The notes under the pieces were generated by a model. That model did not search any database, had not been told where the DNA came from, and saw only the letters and a program-made list of their open reading frames with translations. From contig NC_087064.1 of assembly GCF_963678635.1 (NCBI RefSeq), forward strand, positions 65,403,548-65,467,547: a stretch of DNA of 64,000 nucleotides, read 5' to 3'. Each line of letters starts with the position of its first letter. Position 1 is the first letter of the stretch. The position numbers were made by a program, and so were the translations under genes. This stretch comes from Symsagittifera roscoffensis (lineage: Eukaryota > Xenacoelomorpha > Acoela > Convolutidae). Below are positions 57,102 to 64,000 of this stretch, in pieces.

Positions 57102-57215
57102 AATAACATGCGCATTAATGGATAAATTGATCCATCAAAACTCCATATGTCTCTATCTTTGAACTACATTAATTAGTTTTCTATTCAAATAAAAACTAAA
57201 TTCTGTTTATACTGA
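57102..57215 (+). terminator. 3' UTR and poly(A) signal
   Basis: A canonical AATAAA is at 57188-57193, 87 bases after the stop codon. T/G-rich sequence follows. Cleavage is expected within about 10-30 bases. Confidence 0.7.
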
Positions 57216-57757
57216 GAGTGTCAAAGCTACTTGATACTTATGTTAAAGCTTCGTGCTGATCATTTTTAGTTTTGTTGAAATTGAACTGGAGTCGAATCAA
57301 TCGAGGAGTTCATTATTGTTTTTGTAAAGTTATGCAGCTATAATTTGTGCCGATTGCAGATTTTCGCTGAACTGTTTAACATAATAGTAGCTAATTATTA
57401 ATTTCTTCTATTCCTTGAATTGTTAAATTATCAATTAAATTATCGGACACATGAATGTTGGAAAATTAAATCTTTTTACGACTTATTTTGTGAGTAATTT
57501 TAGCTGAGCATGATTCAAGTTCAAAATTGATGATATAAAAACATTCTCGGGGCAAACGATTTCCGTAAGTCACGGCACAACATGCTTGATAGAACGACAG
57601 ACAGGCACTTGAACTTACGGATAGCGTTTAGAATAACTTAAAAGCGCACAAGCGTAGCAAAATGTTGTCAGGCAACTTTAACTTTCCCACGAAAGATGTT
57701 ATTTTGATTTTCAGCTAGTTTTTTTCGCATGTATCATTGTACGGTATTTAAACTAAC

Positions 57758-58240
57758 GATCAGGGTAGTTTATTATAACGAACCTTCTTTTTTTCTAACC
57801 TAACTCGCAAATAAAAGTGTTCACTTATTTGGTAATTTCACTGTAGCATTGGAAACTGCATAGTATGTTCTCTCCTTTATATGTGGCTAGTATTTGGTAA
57901 CTAAAGCGTCCGTGGTTAGTGTGTGAGACTCTTAAAATCTAGGTCACCATTTCGAATCTCGGCGGTAGCCGAATTAGTCTTATTGCACTTTGTAAAGCTG
58001 CTTTTTGTCGTGTGCGAAGCGTAGCTTCCCCTTTGTTTTACAATTGCGAGAGCAAGTGTTGTAATCGGGAAATTCAGCTAACTTTTCTGTGAACATTTGG
58101 GATTTCGAGGACTTGGCCTGAAGTTCATGCAGTCGAATCCTAGTGTCTGGGGTTCGAGTCACGGCTGGATTTTTTGTTTCATTTTTTGTGAATCTGAAAT
58201 TTTTAGAGGGAAAATTTGCCTTGGCCAATTAGTTGTCTGC
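57758..58240 (+). repeat. two adjacent SINE-like elements downstream of the gene
   Basis: 57758-58035: core (TCTAACCTAACTCGCAAATA), a tRNA-like head at 57905 (GCGTCCGTGGTTAGTG; B-box-like TTTCGAATCTC) and the degraded hairpin GCGAAGCGTAGCTTCCCC. 58038-58240: second SINE type (TTGCGAGAGCAAGTGTTGTA; B-box GGGGTTCGAGTCACGG). Confidence 0.65.
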
Positions 58241-59760
58241 TTTAATTTAGTGGCTTAGCTGATACATCACAATTTTTTTTTGTGCTTTGAGTACTTTTCC
58301 TTGTAATTGCAAATATTGCTGATTTTCTGTATTTAATTTTTGCTAGCCCTGGCTTTGCATATTTTCTCCTGAATTTTTTTCCCTCCTACATGGATTCGGC
58401 TTATGTTGTATCGTCTTCCTCAACTTGTATTGCGTCGTTTGAAGGGCGAAAATTGTTTTTTATTGTAGATTAGCTCAGGCCGGTTGCGGTGAAAAAATTC
58501 AAAATTTTATAATGTAATCGCTCAAAGCTTTCATGACGGTAATTTCTGTCATAAAATTTCTGTGACTGTTTTCTGTTTTTGGCTCAACACTCATGGGCCC
58601 ACTTTTTGTAGGTATAGTGTCCACTCGAACAATAGTACAAGAGCAGTTAATGCTGGTAATTGTGTTACCGACTGTTTCTGCAATTTGGTTTTTTCCTTTA
58701 TTCCAAATAAAAAATTTTATTCTTCAAATTTTGCCGACAGTAATTTCTGTTTTTGTTTGCAAAGGGTTGCTTGCTTTGTATTGCAAGAGACGCAAAGATC
58801 CACTTCGTCTCTGTGCACAAACTTCTGCTTAAAAAATTTCTCAGTTCAATTTGCAAACGCTAATCTACCATGATTCCACCGTGGGCACTTACAGCTCCTG
58901 ATATTAAAGTGCTCGTGGTAGTTTTTATTGTCAAGGCTACTATAGGGACACATAAAAAAGCGAGTTAAGTGCATATGTCTTTTTTGCTAAAATCTTGTTA
59001 AAAAATTGGTAACTCCGATTGGATACCGATTAGTAATATTTTTTAAATATTGAAAATGTATTCGGAAGGAACTCGGGCCTAGCTTTTTGCCACATAATTA
59101 AAATATAAAAAATTGTTATAAAGTGTCAAGTAAAAATTTTTAAATGAAAAAGAAAGTTTTCAGACTCATTTGCAGCAGGTGCTTGGTAATCTATAAAACA
59201 AATCATCCAATTTTTCAAGTTGGGTTTCTTGATCATTTATAAGCTGATAAAAAAGTGTTATTCAACGCAGTGAATCTGTTTGCCCTGGTGTTTTGCGCAG
59301 GTGCTATTGTTTTAGTTCAAATCTTGAAATTTTTGAGTACAAATCTTGGGATTTTTTGAAAGCTTGAAATTGTTTTAGTACAAATCTTGGGATTGAAATG
59401 GTCATTGGAAAGTTACTGTGAGGGTCTCCTTCGCAAATGTTGCAAAAAACGCATTTTTTTAGCTTCAAAAACAAGGTTTTTACATATCTTTTACTGCGGG
59501 TAGAAGAAGGTACCTTTTGACCATAGTTTATTTTAGCAACAAAAAGATTAATATGAAAACAACATTCAGCAAACTTAAAAGCGATACATTGAAAATGACA
59601 ATGTTTTCTTCACCTTCTTTTTGGTTACGCTCGTAATAATCAAACCTTATGAAATCAGAGCGTTGTTTTTTGTTCAAGTAAACAACTTATCCAGCAGTTT
59701 AACCATTTTTTTGCTGATATATACTTTTGCTCAACGAGAATAGTTTTTTGAACATTTTGA

Positions 59761-59820
59761 ACACCCATTCAATTTGAAAACTGTCTTCTTACACCCATTC
59801 AATTTGAAAACTGTCTTTTT
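59761..59820. repeat. perfect 30-bp direct duplication
   Basis: ACACCCATTCAATTTGAAAA followed by CTGTCTTC/TTT occurs twice head to tail. Confidence 0.9.
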
Positions 59821-60774
59821 ACTATGTGGGTTGCAAATATACCGATTGCTAACTCCGATTTAGTATGATTTTGTTTTTTAGTTTGTTTTTGCATTTTTGC
59901 TTAGAGGGCTTAAAAATTTTTGGCTTTTCATATTAGCTTTTGCACTTCAAATTAATTGGTTTTTGATCCAAAAATTTTATTATGCTCGTGTGTTTTTCGA
60001 AAGATAATGATTGTTTTGTCAACTGTTTTTGCACAAAACTGTTTCTTTCGCCCCAAAGGGTGCCTTCTCAAAAAAATAGTGGCTTTACTGCTGATGAGTT
60101 AGTTTGGATTTAAAGCCAACTCAAAATAAATTTATCTTTTTTGGCATGGTGTTCTTAAAATTAATTTTTGCTTAAAATAATTTTGAAAAAAGTTTCCCAA
60201 TTCTCGCCAACGTTTTTCCACTTTCGTCAATTATCACAAACAAATTTCTCGAGAGGCCAAGTAGCATACTATGTTTAAGCCTTTTGAATCGGACTTAACA
60301 AAAAAATTTCAAAAATTTTATCTTGGTGTTAATAAAAAATTTTCCATGGGTTAAAATCATTTTCAGCAAAAGAGTTTTTTAAAAATGAAATAGAAATTAA
60401 TCAAGCGTATTTTGGCTTATTGTAAGTGTCATGGATTTCAGGAAAAAACTCAACAGGTATACTATTTTTCTGGAATTGACTTTCGTCAATGCAAGGAACG
60501 TGGATTTCAATTTATATCAGTTTGATTTGGGCTGTGTTTTGTTGCAGCTAGTTCGAAAGACAAAACTGGTTGATTATGTTTACTTAATACGGTATAAAAG
60601 TTTTTCAACGAAAAGACTATCAAAAAAGGCAAAAATTGTATCAAAAAAACTTTCAGGCAAAATTTTCTATATTCGAAGTTCCGACGCCACTTTAGCTTTT
60701 TTGTTGCCTTTCAGGAAAGAGTCTTGCTCTTTTTTGGCGTTTACTGGTTTAAATTTCGTTTTGTTGCGCTTGCA

Positions 60775-61266
60775 ATTAGCAAATGTTACCAAATCAGAGC
60801 ATTCAATTTCGTCCAGGTAAAAAAATATCGAACAGTATTACGAAATCGTTTTGTCATAGGCTACTTTTCTCAGTTTTAATGCGAGTTGCAAATTTCCTGA
60901 TTGAAAACTCGGATTTGATTTTTTTAAATTTGCTTTTGCTTTTTTTATTTATACGCCTTGAAAACATTCAATTAATTTTTAAAACTTGTTAGCCTCAAGT
61001 TTACCAAATCAGAGCATTCGATTAGCAAATGTTACTAAATCAGAGCATTTAATTTTGTCCAGGTGAAAAAAATATCTAACAATAATACGAAATTGTTTTG
61101 TCATAGGCGACTTTTCTCAGTTTTTGATGCGGGTTGCAAATTTACCGACTGAAAACTCGGATTTGAATTTTTTTATTTTCTTTCGCTCTTTTAGCTTATA
61201 CGCCTTGAAAACATTCAATTAATTTTTAAAATTTGCTAGTCTCATATCAAGTCATTTGTTGAGTCA
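60775..61266. repeat. tandem duplication with a 246-bp period
   Basis: ATTAGCAAATGTTAC starts at 60775 and again at 61021. Both copies run through AATCAGAGCATT, GTTTTGTCATAGGC, GAAAACTCGGATTTGA and CGCCTTGAAAACATTCAATT. Estimated at over 85% identity by eye. Confidence 0.85.
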
Positions 61267-61727
61267 AAAAATTTTATTATACTTGCGTATTTTGCGAAAA
61301 ATGACTTTTTTGGAGGGTGAAATGTTTTCGAGTTTTCAAGTTTTTTTAAAGCAATTTCTTTTTACTCAAGGGCTGCCTTCTCTAAAAAAACTGTACTAAC
61401 GCTTCGTTAGATTTGATTGGGTGCTAATTAACATTACAATATTTCACTTGGCTAGATTTTTTTTCAGTCAAATTTAATCAAAACAAGTTGAGACAGAGAT
61501 CCAAATAATTAGTTAGATCTAGTTTCATTGAAATTTTTTCGATTTTTCATCATTGCTTCATGTTTTCCTCTCGTAATTGTTCACGTTTGTTAATGAAAGA
61601 AAATTACTTTTTTCTACAGAAAAAATTTTTGCATTAGATTCACAATGGTTTTTCTTATTGGGTTAAAAATGAATACAAAACCGGCTAAACGAAAACTACT
61701 CCGTAAAACAACTTGCGTAAAGTCTTA

Positions 61728-62041
61728 TTTGCCCACTTTAATCAATTTAAGGGACAAATTGTACAACTGATCCAAAAACTTAAAATCGTTTTTTTTCTTT
61801 GTATACTTCAGTCAATTTAAGGGACAAATTGCACGATTGATCCAAAAACTTGTTTTTTTTGCCTAATTTAATCATCAATTCAAAGTGTACAATTAATCCA
61901 AAAACTTAAAATTGTTTGTTTTGCCTACTTTATTGAAATTCAGGGACAAATTGCACGAATGATCCCAAAACTTAAAATCATTTTTTGCCTACTTTAATCA
62001 ATTTAGGGGCCAAATTGCACGATTGATCCAAAAACTTTAAA
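61728..62041. repeat. tandem array, about 65-bp unit, five copies
   Basis: The unit includes CCTACTTTAATCAATTTAAG, GGACAAATTGCACGATTGAT and CCAAAAACTTAAAATC. Five diverged copies are arranged head to tail. Confidence 0.85.
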
Positions 62042-64000
62042 GTAAAAATGTCAGTCGTTTCAAAACTTTCCTTCCAACAGTCTTGAGCCTAGATATTAAT
62101 GGAAACTCACTGAAAGACCTTATAAATATCTTTTATAGACGTTTTCCGGTTTTCATGATTTCCAATGCCATCAATTATAAGTTCAAACATGGAACCCGAA
62201 ACACGGTGAAAAATTATGCATATTTGGGAAACAAGGTGGGAAATACCCATCAAAAATTCTTTAACATTTTTAAGATATACAAATCCGGGTACCCCAACTT
62301 CATCAACAGTTCCTAAGAATATTTAAAAAATGACTATCCGGATCCCCCAACTAACACAAGAACAAACATTTCCCCAGCATCGTTTTAACCAAACTTTTGG
62401 TCCCCGATTTCTTCTTGTGCATTGGAAGTCATGTCAATGCACTGTTCAGAAAACGCAAATGACTCAAAAACTGATTGGCTTAGTTTTTGTTTGAGCCTAA
62501 GTTTTTTGTTTCTATGCAGAACTCTGTACGCTACAGTTTTGATGCAGTTTTCTGAAATAAAGTCAGGTTGTTATTACTTACTACGAGCGCAAGAGTACTT
62601 GAAATTGGGGCTTAGTTTTTTTCCATTAAACAGTACATTAAAGAGTTTTTTTGTTCGAACTGGTTTGTCTTTTTGTATATAATCTCAATTTTAGTGGGAA
62701 AGCAAAAAAAACGAGACTATCGTTTGTCTGCTTATTTTTTTTTTTTTTTTTTCAATTTATTTTCCAACGCAATGGGCAAAAATTTATTGCCCGTTTTTGG
62801 CAATTTCCATTGTGATTGAGAGAATCAGTCTGACCTTGTATAATTATCCACACTTTTCCCGTTTTTCTTTCAGCTCTAATGACTTCAGCAAGTGTTGAAT
62901 AAGCTTAATCACTTTATATTGTGCTCTTAGAAGGACAAAAATTGAATGAATGCTTTTGTGTAGTCTAGGATCGAAGGGTGAGACTTAAAAGTTTTATATT
63001 TCAAGTTTCTCTGGTCCTTGTTTCCCTTTTTTCTGGGCATTAATTCCTGTTTCAGCTCTACGGACGTTTACTGAAGTTTCGTCGGCTAATAATATACCAA
63101 TCGATCAAAGGCTCTGAACTTCTACAAAGGCTCCGCTGATGATAGTGTTTCCGGTTAAGGTTTTTTAGGGTAATGTTTGAGACTTGCATTTTTATGTTGA
63201 CAAAATTCGAAAAATAATAGAAAGCCCATAAAAAATACAGTACAAAAACCGCATTTGTTGGGCCCGAATATTTGAATTCAAATTTAACTGTTCAGAGACT
63301 GAAATCTTCATAATCATTACCTAACTTGGCGAAATATTCTAACTGTTGACTAAAAGAGTTCTAAGTTTTTTAGGCTTGAGATAATTTTTGCTTGATTACA
63401 TTTTTTGCTGTCAGGATAATTGAAGTTATCTGTTAATTAGCCATTTTTTAAATTTCATGGCACAAAAGTGGCCCTGTGATAGCACTATGCCATGTTCAAC
63501 GATAGACATTATTTTTAGAAGCGCTAAATTCAATTGACTTTGTTGCCTATAGCAAGATACCCGGATGTTTTTTGTCTCTATCAGCTATTTGCCACTCATT
63601 TGCGGCCTTTTAATGTTGAATTTAGTTGCAGTTTCTGGAAGCAAATATGTTATTGAAGTATACTTGTTTTTTCTTTTTACGTGAAAGATGCCAAGTTGTC
63701 AATTTGTAATCTCAAATTTTAATAAAAAAACATTTGTGACACTGCGGAACTTAGATGGACTAATTTTGTGAGCTTATAATTTTGGTCCGAACACTCAAAA
63801 CTGCTTCCTTTTATTGTCGTTAACTACAGGGAAAAATTGTCTGCAATTTTTGACTAACAGTTTTCTAAAGAAAGTCATACCTAGAAAAAGTTCTTTGGGC
63901 CAACTTGTTGTCGACGTTTTTTAACCCTTTATTTTGTAGCTACTGAAGTTCTTAGCAACATCTGCGAAGAAAACGCAACATATGGATAAGCGGTCTTATT

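Larger units (their letters stand above)
58241..64000. other. downstream flank without a supported gene
   Basis: AT-rich DNA with long A and T tracts. Tandem repeats at 59761-59820, 60775-61266 and 61728-62041 are listed separately. Open frames of up to 129 codons (60431-60820) have low-complexity, repeat-like composition and no family motif. Confidence 0.6.

Noticed and set aside
60431-60820. 129-codon open frame in the downstream flank
   Set aside because: Its composition is Leu/Phe/Lys-rich, as expected from AT-rich DNA. It overlaps the start of a 246-bp tandem duplication and shows no motif or splice context.
61728-62041. CRISPR array
   Set aside because: Units are head-to-tail and diverged without distinct unique spacers, and the DNA is animal nuclear DNA.
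62083-62316. 77-codon open frame after the 65-bp array
   Set aside because: No family motif, no repeat of the frame elsewhere and no splice partner; treated as chance.

Overview
The window is intron-rich, AT-rich animal nuclear DNA. It carries most of one gene on the + strand, from position 100 to 57101, followed by about 6.8 kb of downstream DNA in which I see no gene. Joining exons by reading frame and splice signals gives an open protein fragment of about 2,398 residues. It holds five immunoglobulin (Ig) domains, thirteen fibronectin type III (FN3) domains, one membrane helix and a cytoplasmic tail of roughly 365 residues. Six Ig plus thirteen FN3 domains is the architecture of Sidekick (SDK), a homophilic cell-adhesion receptor. 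The order of signatures in FN3-1 to FN3-5 also fits Sidekick. The signal peptide and Ig1 must lie upstream of the window. I cannot name the species. The gene family, long introns and transposon types point to an invertebrate metazoan, probably a bilaterian.

Layout: Ig2 to Ig6 at 100-25783, with introns of 0.4-4.8 kb; FN3-1 to FN3-13 at 28856-47359; membrane-spanning exon at 47823-48026; cytoplasmic exons at 48233-48262, 49482-49921 and 56544-57101; poly(A) signal at 57188. Almost all introns between domains are phase 1, the usual pattern for extracellular modules. Unusual points are a 30-nt in-frame microexon carrying two glycosylation sequons (Ig4), an acidic insertion in Ig6, a GC-AG intron just before the membrane exon, a split RSRR motif in FN3-12, a C-terminus unlike the usual Sidekick end, and a possible short isoform whose stop codon overlaps an AATAAA.

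The introns and the downstream flank are full of repeats: tRNA-headed SINE-like elements that end in a GCGAAGC..GCTTCGC hairpin; a repeat family headed by a TAAGAGTC..GACTCTTA hairpin; a hAT-like MITE with CAGGGGCGGAT ends and an 8-bp target duplication; two further palindromic MITEs; a broken Mutator-like (MULE) transposon of about 2.2 kb with a decayed transposase on the minus strand; a family built of degenerate 150-200 bp units, one copy of which has inserted into another repeat; and tandem arrays downstream. Several splice acceptors sit at the edge of such repeats.

No promoter, tRNA gene, rRNA gene or second host gene could be supported. All homology statements come from reading the translations, not from a database search.
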